NCBI GenBank assembly: GCA_013423385.1
Contig: BLZA01000019.1
Span: 806,001-870,000 of the forward strand
Length of the DNA stretch: 64,000 nucleotides
Source: Naganishia liquefaciens
Taxonomy: Eukaryota > Basidiomycota > Tremellomycetes > Filobasidiales > Filobasidiaceae
Direction: 5' to 3'
The translations under genes and the position numbers were made by a program. The notes below the pieces were generated by a model. It saw nothing but the letters and a program-made list of their open reading frames with translations, did no database searches and was not told where the DNA came from. Below, piece by piece: positions 23,720 to 35,504 of this stretch (position 1 is its first letter; each line of letters begins with the position of its first letter).

Positions 23720-25205
23720 TTACAAAGACCCTCTCCAGACCCCATTGCTAGCACCCGGACTCGCCTCTCCCACGATCTCCATTTCCGTGATGCCCAACTC
23801 GATGCCAGCCCATTCCGCTTGCACAGCCTTCTCTTGCTCCTCCTCTGACGCTGAATGCCACGTTCCTCTCCCGACGAGCTCACGAGATTGCTCCGGGATG
23901 GGCATCCGGACGAAGGCGACAAGCTGTACTGTCGGCGATGCCTTGCTGGCCACTCCATTATGGGGAACGCTGGGACGGCGTGCATCGTCCTCATTCGCCG
24001 CGAGGCTTGTCGGTCCTATGTCTGGTTCACCAGCACCCCTGATTTGCGTCATCTCGACCCCTTCGTCCGCTCGAAATTGTGTTGACTCAGTCTGGGCTTC
24101 CAGATCCGCCATTCCGCTTACGTCGGCCGTTGACGCTATCGCCGGTAGACGGGGTGGCCCGAAGAGCTTGTTTCCTAATTGATCCGCGAGTTCGGCTGCG
24201 CGCGAATCTTTGCGTCGTCTTGGACGTTCTATAGAATGACGCAGTGGCGGAACATGGGCTTGAGGATACATATCTACGAGGGACTTGCCACGCTGAGAAG
24301 TCTCGAATTAGCTCTGTCGCGTACTACACGCCAAGCAGATACACACTGCTCTCCCTCTTCTACCTTCTTTGAGCTCATCCTCGCCGGTCCCAGTAGCAGG
24401 AGGTGTTGTCCCTTCCAACTCGGTCTCCCACTGCTTTATTATCGTCTCCGCGCTCGCTTCCGGCAACGGTGCTCGAAACGCCATAGAGTTGGGAAAGTAC
24501 TTGATCGTCGACATGGGTATCGGTCCTAGAGCTGGTACTTCCAGCATGGGGGCGAGCGCAAGAGCCGACTGACAATGGGAGGGTCGTCAAAAGGATAGAG
24601 TTGGCCAAGTCAGCGAGAGGGCGCTTACCATATTCCCATAGTCTACCGCTGCCAAGCCGAGCTTTTCGTCACCAGGCTTACCACCCGCTTGCGCGCTCTC
24701 TTTAGACGCAATGTCCCATATCAGCGGTGTGACTTTAGAAGATTTCTTCTCTCCGCGCAGGGCTCCCGCTAAACGGGCTCTTTCCGTAAGATATCCTGGC
24801 ATGCCCGGGACAAGTAAGCCAAGCCGGCGTGCCTGCGTGTGACATCGAGAGGGGCTTGTTTAGCGTGCGTGCAGAGTATGAAGAATCGTCACTGACCTCT
24901 GCCTCTATTATCTGTCTTCTGCGACGAGTTCGAATGTAGGAAAACAACGTCACCACGAGAAAGACGATGAGAACGGCTACGAGAATATAGAACAGCTGCG
25001 AAGACTCATAAGTCATTGTCATCGAGAAAGAGTGAACATAGGTCAACTTACATTCCTGTAGACTTTTCAGATTGAGATAGAGAAGCTTTAGCCTAATGGC
25101 TGTCATCACCCCAGACCACTCACACGAAGTCGCTGTCGACGTCGTTAACGGTCCAAAGACATTGCTGGATGCGCTCGCGGCCGCGCTCGACGCTGCCGAA
25201 GACAT
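23720..25205 (-). CDS. Unknown single-pass membrane protein
   Basis: Exons on the minus strand, 5' to 3': 25205-25124, probably 25062-25052 (11 nt), 24995-24897, 24832-24629, 24568-24347 and 24292-23720, about 396 residues. An Ala/Ser/Thr-rich N-terminus (probably lumenal or extracellular) leads into one membrane helix (LFYILVAVLIVFLVVTLFSYI) and a basic stop-transfer RTRRRRQ. The long cytosolic part has conserved-looking blocks: SSKVTPLIWDI; a Pro/Leu-rich linker; and a C-terminal segment reading LVAFVRMPIPEQ and WAGIELGITEMEIVG. The 11-nt exon is the only way I found to keep frame across the two consensus introns around it, although a read-through frame is also open there. I do not recognise the family. 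Type I topology is inferred from charge. Confidence 0.7.
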
Positions 25206-25881
25206 TGTGAGGATAGCGTGGTGAGTTCAGATCCAAGATTGAAAAGCGTTCGAAGTGACTTCTGAGGCGCGCCGCTCGAATAGCCAGGAGGATGTGGTTT
25301 GGGCTTGATCCAGCTCGCTCAAGCTCAAATCTTGTGCGATATTGAGTTCGGCTTTCGCAGAGGATTGATCCTTCCAAAGGATCCAATAATGTCGCAGTTG
25401 AATGTCAATGTCGACAGGCAGCTGACAAAGGGGCGGTATCAAATAAGGATATCGCCCCAAGTCGCTAAGAATCTTTCCGGCGTTTCGACGATAGGGGTCC
25501 GTCGGGGCACCCAGATCGGATCGGCCCGCAATTCTGCCGGAATGTAAATGAGCGGCTGCCAAGCTTGCAGTACAGTAGCTATTACAGCAAAGCTCTATTG
25601 CGGAACCGGCGGCCGACTTGTTAGGAAAGCTAAGCGTGATCGGTGTCTCACCCTTGTCCTGCTTCCTTTCGGAGCCTGCATCAGCGACAGGCAGTCGACG
25701 ATTTGCGACTAGGGAGTTTGCGATTCATCATCTAGAGTCGAGAGCTTCGTCGTTCCCTCCATAATAGAAATCTGAACCCGTCAAGCTCACCTTCTTGGTT
25801 CCTTCTTTTCTTTCCGAATCAATAGAGAGGATCGCCTTCATCCTCGGGGACGGACTCTCGCGACATGGGCCTTGCGTCATC
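25206..25881. other. Divergent intergenic region
   Basis: A 676-bp gap between the minus-strand membrane-protein gene and the plus-strand lipase-like gene. It should hold both promoters. No gene seen. Confidence 0.45.
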
Positions 25882-28800
25882 ATGAAGAGATCCAAGGAAC
25901 GTCGCTCACCAGATCCACAGGTTGGGTTGACATCGCTTGGCAACGTTCCCAAGCCAGCCTCACCTTCCCCGCGCGTGAATGTTACCGTGAATCGGCAGCC
26001 TTCCCTCTCGCTGTCAACTGGATCCCTACAAAGCGCTAGTACCGCCACGCCTAGATCTTATGTCCAGCGACGATCATCCCGTCCGAAATGGCTCGACACC
26101 GATATCGATGGAGGACTCTTGAAACGGAAGACAGAGCCGGCGACAGCATCTGTGACAATCAAGAGCGCAGACAGCATAGGACTTGCGCGCATGAGACGAG
26201 CAGATTCCGAATCGTTCGCTAGTAACGGCGACCCGTCGGGAGCGTGGAGGAAGCCTCGTATACGGAAAGCTGTCACGCTCGATACGGTGTCTTCGCCACG
26301 ACAGACGCCGGTGCCTTCTCCTCGAAGACGCGTCTCGCAGAGTCCGCGTTCGCCTGCATTCGACAGGATTGCGCAGGAAGAATCGGATCAGGCAATGGAA
26401 AATACGAATATGGATGTTCCGAAGCTCGAGGAGGGAATCGTGAAGGAAGGTCGTCTACCAGAAGATACCACTGATAGACTCACCGACGGATCAGGTGGGT
26501 GGTCCAGAAGGGTATTCGCTTGCGCTGGAAAGCTAACTTGAAAGTCTGTTAGCGGTTTGTTCACCCCAAAAGGATCTTCAGTCGGAAACAGAGACTGCTA
26601 CCGCGGCCAATCTTTCAAAATCACCAGAAGTCATAGCCCCATCTTCGATCTTGGAGGACTCAAGGACGGTGCCTCAGAACGCAGATACCGCGTCAACTGA
26701 AGCAGGACTGCTAGGTGAAGAAGGCATTCCGGCGCATGCCGTTCCGGATCAAGCTGGCGAGGTGTCGCCCGCTGCTCCACCTTCTCGGATTCGGGCTTGG
26801 GGGGCGTGGGCGTACTCATACGTTCCAGCGCTGAGTCGGGCGTCACCGAGGACCTTATCCGACACTGAATCAGCAGCGAATAACGCTGCTCAAGAGAATT
26901 CCTCTTTGGCCTCGCGAGACCTGGAGGAGTTGACTGCAGACGCAGAGATAGCGGAAGCGATCGGCTCTACAACTCCCACGGATTTCAAGAATGACATCCA
27001 CGATATCGCATCGAACGAGCGTCTCGCTGTCGAGACCATGCAAGGCATCGGAGTCGATCCCGCAAATCGTTCCGAGGTTCCCGCATCCCCCGAACAGGAC
27101 AAAAGTGAAAGGACCGCAGCAACGTGGTCTCTGACTGGACTCGCTGCGAGTGCCTGGACTTGGGGAAGAGGCGGCAATGTTGCTCCTGGAAGCGCCTCAG
27201 CCCCGCTTGAATCGTCGCCGCTTACACAAGAAGTCGGCCAGGATGCAAGCAATCATCCGGACACCCAGATGACATCCGCAGCCGTTGAAAACACGCCGTC
27301 AAATCTGAAAGAGCCTGGATATATCGCGGGTGAACTGGTTCTATCAGCGTCTCCCCTTGATGAATCTGGGCCGATTCATGGTATTGTAGGTGCCGAAGTC
27401 GAGAAAGCTTCGGGCGACACGCCTTGCACCGAGGAGCCCGACAACCAGGTAACGCCATCCAAGGCTTCAGATCAAGCCCGACCTTCCGGCGTTGGTGCCA
27501 CAGATCCAGAGTCCGGCAGCACTATTGGTTCAGGGTCAAATCTCCCACAGGCCGATGCGAGCGGTACTTCCCGTACAGCGTGGGCGTTAGCAGCTGCAAG
27601 TCAATGGATACCCCGCCGGGCCTCCCAGACATCCAACGCAAATCGCGGGCACGATGATACGAGCGTGAATTTATCGGGCAACCAGCCAGCCTCCGGAACA
27701 CCATGCGCCCCCAAGCCTTTCGAGAAACACGTCCTTGCCACAAATCCCGATCCGAATACAGTAGCATCGGGTCCCATAACATCCGCTCAGCCCATGTTGC
27801 TTACATCGGAAGTCCTAGAGGCTCAACAATCTCCGCTTCTGCCTTCTACGGCATCTGTAACGGCTTCGGCTAGACCCAACCTCGTGCTTCCGTCGTTCAA
27901 TCACACTTTTCGGCGTCCCCCTCGTGGCCGCCGTGACCAATTGGAAGTCAAATCTCCCGTCGTCAATCCAGAGGTCAAGAACACGGAAACGTCACTGCAG
28001 TCGTCTCCCGCCAGATCGTCCAGCCCTCCAAACATGGCCTGGCGAGCGCTTGGCGCGGTCAGCCACTACGCCAGAGGAGGATCGAAGGACAGCGGTCAAT
28101 CATCGATCTCGATTCAACAGGAGAGTCGCGTAGTCCCCCAACCGCCCAATCCGGGCCTGCCGAGGCTGATCTCTTCCGGGAAGGATAGCTGGAACGGGGT
28201 CCGGAGAGTTGTTATCATCGGGGTACATGGCTGGTTTCCCAACACCCATGTGCAAAAGTGCGTACCTAGCGAGGTGTTTCACTTTTAAGAGACCACTTAT
28301 CTGTCTCTATGCTTCTGCAGGGTCATCGGCGCTCCAAGAGGTTCAAGCTACTTTGCATCGATGATGGGACAAGCTGTCCTAGCACAATTCGAAGCAGATT
28401 TTGGAGTTGGGCAGGAAGCTCCCGAAAAGGTTACATACATTCCTCTCGATGGAGAAGGAACGGTAGAAGTCCGGGTTGACAAGTGGGTAATCCGCCTCTT
28501 TGTTGGATTTCGATCAGTAATTAATGTCTATCCGCCTGAAGACTGTTCAAGGCCTATCTAAGCCGGGCGGATTGGGTGAGGGATGTTCGCAGAGCGGATG
28601 CTATCTTCGTTGCCGCCCACGTATGTGGCTTGAGATTTCCTACGTTCTACAGCCCTTTGATTGACGCTGTATTTTCAGTCGCAAGGAACAATCGTTGCGG
28701 CACACATCCTTGCTCGTCTTATCGGACAAGGGCATATAATCACACCGCACAACTCCGAAGCTGTTAGCCGTTGCGAATGGGCATTTGGACCCGCTGTTCC

Positions 28801-30036
28801 TCAGGCTTCCCGAGGGGCATCGCCAACAGGCAGTTCCGGCAAATACCCGAAAGTCGGACTGCTAGCCATGTGTGGCGTCCATCAAGGTCCCTTCTATTCG
28901 TCCACTGCGTCGACGGTCTTGCAGCCGTATCTGGTAAGCCCCATTATGGATTCTCCCTGAGCCGGAAAAGTCATGTCCGTTTTCTAGAATTGGTTTGAAA
29001 ATGCCGCCGCCCGCGAGCTTTTTGACTTCCAGGACAGTCAGTCAGCCGTAGTCCGCGAATACACCAAAGCTTTGAATACAATACTGCACCACGGTGTCAA
29101 GACTATCTTTTTAGCATCATTGGACGATCAGATGGTGAGATCCTGCAGTTTACGAAGCAGTCCACAGAGTGGCTCATCCATTGGAGCGCTTCAGGTTCCC
29201 ATCTACAGCGCCACTTTTGCCGCTGCGTCCCATCCCCTAATATTGCGACTGCTCTACGTGGACAACATCGTCCATTCGCGCACAGATTTCATGATTAACT
29301 TGATCGTTTTCTGCCTCTTGCTGAGGAATGCTGGTCTAGATGATCAGGGATTGATGAGCCACCTAAGTGAAGCCACCGCGGGAGCATGGAGAGGTAAGCT
29401 GGCATTTTGTCATCCTGGGCTCTGGGAATTTACAGAGTATGTGTCCAGGCGCCGGACACTCGAATGCGTATGAGGATCCTGGCGCATATAGCTGGGCCGT
29501 CAAATACATTTTGTCCACCGATTCACCGATTGCGGAAGTCGGGCTGAAGGTCGAGGATTTCTCGGCGAGAGACGCCAAGAACGATTACGAGTTGCCATGG
29601 ATCCTGCGTGGCGTCATGGATGACCCAGCAGTCAAGCTTCTCTTCGACGCAGAGATTGTGGAACTCAAGGAGAACATTCTCAATTGGCAACCGACAACGC
29701 GAGCACTCCGGGACATCAAGAAGCGAGTGAGCACTCGTTCCGAGCATACACTAGGCTGCGCTCGACTGACCGACATTTCCTCCTACCCTGTAGCTAGAGC
29801 CCATGGCAGGTCGAGCGGCGCTGCGTCAACATCGACAGAAGGAGCGTCTGCTGCCTCGGACATCCTCATACTTGTCTCTTGCATCATCTGATGGCAAGGC
29901 GTCAGGTTTCGTAGCAGACGAGCTGTCCTCGAGTCCTTGCCAGAACAATGGGATTCAAAATCAGAAGGGCTCTTCTTCCGTCGCTACCAGTGGTGAGTCG
30001 CTTGAGATACGTCTTCCCGAGCGAGGTGCTAAGTGA
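25882..30036 (+). CDS. Large alpha/beta-hydrolase (lipase-like) protein with disordered N-terminal half
   Basis: Nine exons: 25882-26494, 26553-28257, 28321-28486, 28552-28620, 28679-28933, 28988-29134, 29195-29393, 29449-29726 and 29794-30036, giving 1224 residues. The first 750 or so residues are Ser/Pro/Ala-rich with Ser-Pro sites and basic clusters, consistent with a phosphorylated linker. They carry two Trp-containing repeats (RAWGAWAYSYVPALS, AASAWTWGRGG). From about residue 755 a hydrolase fold begins: VVIIGVHGWFPNTHVQ (strand plus oxyanion His-Gly), then AAHSQGTIVAAHILA (nucleophile Ser in A-H-S-Q-G) and the late LASLDDQMVPIYSA (acid position). This resembles the uncharacterised fungal YML020W-type family. 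Catalysis and substrate are unproven. The first ATG was chosen; no signal peptide is seen. Confidence 0.82.
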
Positions 30037-31121
30037 TTATATCAAATGCTGTCAGTGATGAACGCAGATTGGTAGCTCTTGTGGGCTATTCAGGAGAAGA
30101 GTCTTGTACTTCCAGAATGCGACCGGCAGCCCTGGGATCTACTTCGGGAGTGTAAGCTGGGTCGGTCAACAGGAACCGACATAGCAGGTTGAGGCTAATA
30201 GTACATATAAAGGGTTCAAGTTTATCTAAGTTGTATCAGGTGTCGAGTGATGCTACAAGGACTATAGGTATACATCAGGTTTCTTATGGAATGTCGGCTA
30301 TGACGCCTCATCGTTGAACGCCCTTCAGACCCATAGACAAAGGCCTTTTTATCTGGACGAGCTTCTTGACATAGTTAAAGCTTGCCGATGTTGAATCCTT
30401 CCTCTCTTCTACCTCGATTCTCGTAAGGAAGGCAGGAGAGCAGATCTTGTCAGCCGTATGATAGCTCATTGACCTTAGTTATTCATCGGACTTCGGATAG
30501 CGTAGTGGGAAAGCTCATTAGGCTCTTGTATGTCTTCACCAAGCTGCTGGACGACAGTAAGCTCAACAGTGGCTGCATTATTGCTCGTCTAACGGGAGCC
30601 TCAATGTGGCAGTAGCTATGGCAGCTAACACGTGTCAAGTACCCAACGGCTCTGGGTCCGAGCAGCTCAACTAGCTACCGAGCTTGCTTCCGAAGCAGCC
30701 AAAGAAGCTGCAGGTGAGCAGCTGGTAAGCTAGCGGTGCGCTAGCGGGTGAACCTGCTGGCCACTTTGCTAACAACGTGGCTGACAGAGTTTAGCTGGCA
30801 AATTGGCTGATAACTCAAATTGGTAGCTCGGCTTGTGATAAGAAGCCTTGCATCACTAACCCCAGCGAATCGGCAGAGAACAGCTCAAAGAACCCTCTTC
30901 CGGCATGCAGTTACCTCCGGTCGGGTTTCACTGTTTCACTTGCGAGTCAGTACACTTTCTCGCAGCCACCGAACAATAAAACATCATGCAAAAAGGCGTT
31001 CACGCGTTCATATATCCATTGACCGCAGAATGATATCGTCCAAAATACCTTTCGATTAGCGACGAAGCCTCCTCATTGCATCAGTCCGATATCGCCATCC
31101 TCTTCAACAGCGCAAGACACG
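30037..31121. other. Intergenic, 1.1 kb
   Basis: No gene seen. The part from about 30560 to 30830 is rich in AGCT/GCTAGC words but has no clear repeat unit. It precedes the first esterase-like gene. Confidence 0.4.
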
Positions 31122-32992
31122 ATGGGCCAGGATCCAGAGTCCGAACAGCGGCGGTTTCGACTTCCGCACCTGTCGCGAAAAGTGATGATTACTTTTGTCC
31201 TTTTGACGACTTTCATCGCCACTTTCCTTCCCTTGACGGTGTACTCGGAATCTCATATCGCAGGGTATGTCCCCAGTCCGTCAGCGACTGGCCAAGGAGT
31301 CCTGACCTCTCTTGCGCTTTGCAGTTTCGATTCCTTCAGGTCTACGATACATGACAGTCTCGGCTCGCTCAGCTCTTCCACCTCCTCTCGGTTGTTCGGA
31401 ACGGTCCGATGTCCCGCGAACTGTCCCTCCGACCCCTATGTGCAGCCCGGAATGCTCTACTTTGGTAATTCGACGCGAGACACGCGATGGGTACCGTTCC
31501 CTCAGGCCGAAGTTAACGACATCAACGGGGAGCAGGGAAAGCGTTTGAGCGAAGTTCAGCCGCTGAACGATATGGAGGTTGAAATATACGAAGCAGAGGG
31601 ATTAATGGCCGGTTTGGTAGACCGAAAGGAGAAGACCGTTCGGTGGGCGAGGGATAAGTTTGTGCTTTTCATAGGTAAGCTTTGATGGTACTTGGCCGAG
31701 TCTTGAGCTGACTCTTTTCCGCAGGATCGAGGTGAGTAATTGTTTGCGGAGAAGAAGTCACAAGCCAATGTGTACATGTCTCTATTCTTGGATGCTTATC
31801 CTAAAGTCGTAAGTGCGACATCCTCTTCCAAGGGTTTGACTGTCAGCTCATTGGCTCGATGCGCGCGCAGATGACCGGAACAACGTGGATAACTTCTGCA
31901 CCGAGGCCAAGGGCGTCGTAAGTTCTCGACTACCTGAGCAAATCTGAGACCATCATTGATCCGTCTCGTCATTTTGTCTTAGTCCCACGGCTGGGGTAAG
32001 CTTACTGGCAAAGGTATTGCCCATTCGGTCCTAACACGAATATCCGCCATGCAGGAGCCCATCAAGGCGGCTTTTGTCACATCGAGTGGTTGAATCTGAC
32101 CGTTGCCAACTGGTTCCTGTAAGCAAGGTGTCACGCGCTTCCACGATTTCCCGCTGATACACCTGCATGGCGCGCAGCTTTGGAATGGTCGATGACGAGT
32201 CCGCCGACTGGTGGAAAAGCGGGGAGGCACGGCCGATCACCTTTGAAAATCGAATTCCGCAAATCATGTTCAAGGGAATGGAGGAGAATGGCCTGGATTC
32301 CAAGCGAAAGCCGGATCTGATTGTGCTCAGCTCGCTTTTCTGGGACGAGAACTTTATCGGAGAAGTGAGTCAAAACAGGTTTTTGAGGGGTTGACTATTG
32401 CTGACTGGAAACCTAGACGGCAAAGCACTACAACGTTGAATTGGACGGAGCGCACGGTTTCACCTGGACCCAGATCGAATGGCACCGTTCTCGAATGCAG
32501 AAACTCATCTTGTACTTGCGAGAACTGTACAACGACAACGATTTGCCGATGATGTTCAGGACGCGACAAATCCGCAAGCAAGCAAAGTGGGCGGGAATGT
32601 TGAAGATCTTCCAAATGGATCAGAGTTGTCGCGCCATTTCGCGAGCGATGGGGCTGAGGTGAGTCACTTGTGCTCGACGCAGTGCAGACCGTTGAAACTC
32701 CTTCCGCAATAGGTACTTCACTTGGGGGGGTAAATTAGAAGGATTCCAGGAGTAAGCTTCTCATTGATGCAGTGATGTAAATCCACGTACCGATGGTTTC
32801 GATTTCAGCTATTATGACGATGATCAGCACTTCCGTAACGGTCCCGCCACCTGGCTATTCGGCGAGTGAGTGCATGTGTTACGAACCGCCTCCCACTATT
32901 GACTGACGGAAATGCCCCCAAGTATGATGCTTTTCTACCTCCGTCGTGCGGTTCTTCCCGGTTGCTGGACTTGTCACCAATGGGATGACTAG
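31122..32992 (+). CDS. Membrane-anchored SGNH/PC-esterase-like protein, copy 1
   Basis: Twelve exons: 31122-31264, 31325-31674, 31725-31731 (7 nt), 31807-31808 (2 nt), 31871-31917, 31983-31995, 32055-32118, 32178-32364, 32417-32658, 32713-32751, 32809-32865 and 32923-32992. The protein is 406 residues. One N-terminal membrane helix (MITFVLLTTFIATFLPLTVY) suggests a type II Golgi protein. The lumenal part has paired cysteines (RCPANCPSDPYVQPG), the nucleophile block FIGSSHDRNN assembled across the 7-nt and 2-nt exons, HQGGFCHIEW, FGMVDDESADWW, and near the C-terminus YYDDDQHFR, which supplies an Asp-x-x-His. This is the PMR5/TBL/Cas1-type O-acyl-transferase/esterase plan; a link to Cryptococcus capsule (CAP64/CAS) proteins is a guess. 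The Asp usual in G-D-S is Ser here. Confidence 0.85.
31807..31808 (+). other. Two-nucleotide exon (TC) in esterase-like copy 1
   Basis: TC lies between ...TATCCTAAAG and GTAAGTGCG. Exon 3 ends in AG and exon 5 starts with AT, so AG+T gives Ser and C+AT gives His of the catalytic S-H-D-R-N-N block. Without it the frame is lost. The same exon exists in the paralog at 34261-34262. Confidence 0.8.
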
Positions 32993-33548
32993 GTATGCAC
33001 AATAGCATTGAAGAGGATGAGGACACTAGAAATAGCCAGGCAGGATACCAGGCTTGACATGTATTTGCATTGCAACTTTCTCGGACATCCCATAGATCTT
33101 CTTGACACTCTTTCGTTGTATCTTAATCTGCATTGGTCTATGTGCATCTTCTCTCATCGAGTTTCAGTGTAAGCACTGGAGATGGCACCCTGTCTCAAAT
33201 CCTCATTGTGGCCATTGCGCTGAGCGGTGGTCCGAGAGTAGAGTACATCAACCCAGCTCTCAATAGAAAATGAGAGACAGCCAGCCAAAAGTGCATATGA
33301 TGCAATCCGAACGTTTTTTTCGTTTCTTCATGAAGAGAGTCTCAAAGGACCCACGACTGGCTGATGGAAGAGCATCGGATGCAGCTGCGAAGTTGCCAGG
33401 GCAGCGCGCATCCCACGAACGTCTCCTTTTTGCGATGCCTGTCACAGTGAGAAACACTTTGACTCCATCTCAAGTTATACCTTCGTCGCATGGTCACAAC
33501 ATTACGAGCGGTCCTTCCTCCTGAAAGCAATCGTGATCCGTCTCCACC
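32993..33548. other. Intergenic between the two esterase-like paralogs
   Basis: A 556-bp spacer. It includes the 3' UTR of copy 1 and the promoter of copy 2. No other gene seen. Confidence 0.5.
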
Positions 33549-35504
33549 ATGCCTTTCGTACAGCATTTGGCAAAATGCCGGCCTCTCAACTTCTCCCGCC
33601 GGACCATGACTGCGATTATCTTTCCAAGTATCACACTGTTCACGCTTTTGCCATTATTCGCGTACACGCAAACACACCTACCGAAGTCTGTATCAGGCAT
33701 CCCACTGCCACCCGCGCTGATGAGTATGCACTTGACAACGACCGTCGTACAGTGTCCATAGATTCCGCAATAAAATCAGCGATCAATATGCAGCCATCAA
33801 GTCTTCCTCCAATGCGATTTTCATGGGCTCTCGACAGTGTCCGACTGACTGCCCCTCCGATCCATATGTCCGACCGGGCATGCTTTACTTCGGCAACAAG
33901 AGTCGAGAGACCCGGTGGGTTCCATTTCCGGTGACTGACGAGGAGGATCAGGGGTCGAGAGGGAGCATTGGCCAGCTCCGCGAGATAGATCATCAAGATG
34001 AGCGCGGGATCGAGCACTATGCAGCAGAGGCGTTAATGAGGGGGCTGGTGGTTGGCAAAGAGAAAGTCATCGGATGGGCTAGGGACAAGTACGTCCTCTT
34101 CGTTGGTAAGTTCAACAAATAGCCAACCAAATAAGCAGAGAATCCTGACCGCCATTTTGCGTACAGGCGCGAGGTTAGTTAACTCTCTCAAGCGCATGTG
34201 ATATGTGTGTATTGACCAGAAACATTCGCGTTGTCTCCTTTGGGGACTGAAAATGTGCAGCCGTAAGCACATTCCTGTCCCATTTATTCACTAAGGATCT
34301 CGTCTAACACCTTTCCAAGACGATCGGAACAACGTACAAAATTTCTGCAAAGAAGTAGGGGGAACTGTAAGCACGCATTTAGTCCAGGCGCGAGAGCCAA
34401 GGCGACAACGAAGGCGATCTAATTCCTATATCGTCTTTCAGTATCTGACTTGGGGTGAGCTCCTCCAGGATTGGCAAGCAGTCTCGCGGCGAGGTCGATC
34501 CAATCCTGATTCGCAGGACCTCATCAGGGAGGGCACTGTCATGTTGAGTGGCTAGGTCTCCGCATGGTGAACTGGTTTCTGTCAGTAACACTGCGCCTGA
34601 CACTGCCATACAGTCTCGGAGGTTGGTCTGATGTATCGGCTCTGATCGATTCCTTCTTCTTGTAGGTTTGGCATGGTAGACGACGAATCGGCAGATTGGT
34701 GGAAATCGAGCGAATTTCGTCCTCTCACATTTGAAGAGCGAATCCCCAAAGTCATGGTCGCAGGGATGGAAGCGACCGGACTGAATCCGACGCAGAAACC
34801 AGACTTGATCATTCTCGGCTCGTTGTTCTGGGACGAGAGCTTCATCGTAGAGGCAAGGGACAAATATTTCCAGCTCTCACGTAGCTTACTGATAATGCTG
34901 TTGGGCTGTGACTGGACCGCACAGAGTAGTCAACATTACGATATCCCCGTACACGACACCCATGGGTTTTCCTATGCTCAAATCAGATGGCATCGGATGC
35001 GCATGCAAAAATTGATCCATCATCTCCGCGATATGTATGGTGACGAAACAATTCCGATGATGTATCGCACTCGGCAGATCCGGAAACAAGCCTTCGGAGG
35101 AGGAATGCTTAAAATCTTTCAGCTGGATCAGAGCTGTCGAGCCGTTGCGAAGAATCTGGGCCTACGGTAGGTCAAGTGCAAGCGAGAATTGAAGGTTGGA
35201 CTAATAAAGCGACTTTCAGGTACTTTACATGGGGCGGAAAGCTCGAAGGCTTTCAAGAGTGAGTGGCGCAATAGTCATTGAATTTCCTTCCGCGTTAACA
35301 CTGACTCGATTGTTTTCATAGTTATTACGACGACGACCAGCACTTTCGGCACGGACCGGCAACTTGGCTCTTTGGCGAGTGAGTATCGTGTATAATTGTG
35401 ATTGTGTAGGATGATCTAACGGGAGGTGCGCTAGTATGACACTGTTCTATTTGCGTCGTGCGACTGCTCCAGGGTGCTGGAATTGTCATCAGTCGGACGA
35501 TTGA
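33549..35504 (+). CDS. Membrane-anchored SGNH/PC-esterase-like protein, copy 2
   Basis: Twelve exons: 33549-33723, 33794-34105, 34167-34173 (7 nt), 34261-34262 (2 nt), 34320-34366, 34442-34454, 34517-34580, 34666-34852, 34925-35166, 35220-35258, 35322-35378 and 35435-35504. The protein is 404 residues. It is colinear with copy 1, and every exon from the third on has the same length. Shared blocks: CPTDCPSDPYVRPGMLYFG, FVGASHDRNN (nucleophile Ser; Ala in place of the usual Asp), HQGGHCHVEW, FGMVDDESADWW, YYDDDQHFR (Asp-x-x-His) and a Cys-containing C-terminus (GCWNCHQ). The N-terminal membrane helix is IIFPSITLFTLLPLFAY. Intron 8 (34853-34924) is GC-AG. It arose by tandem duplication; divergence is substantial outside motifs, so it is old. 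Confidence 0.85.
34261..34262 (+). other. Two-nucleotide exon (CC) in esterase-like copy 2
   Basis: CC lies between ...AAATGTGCAG and GTAAGCACA. AG+C gives Ser and C+AC gives His of G-A-S-H-D-R-N-N. It is the positional equivalent of 31807-31808. Confidence 0.82.
34853..34924 (+). other. GC-AG intron in esterase-like copy 2
   Basis: The donor is GAG|GCAAGG and the acceptor CACAG. It is 72 nt (24 codons) and open in frame. Copy 1 has an ordinary GT-AG intron at the same position (32365-32416), which supports removal here. Confidence 0.8.
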
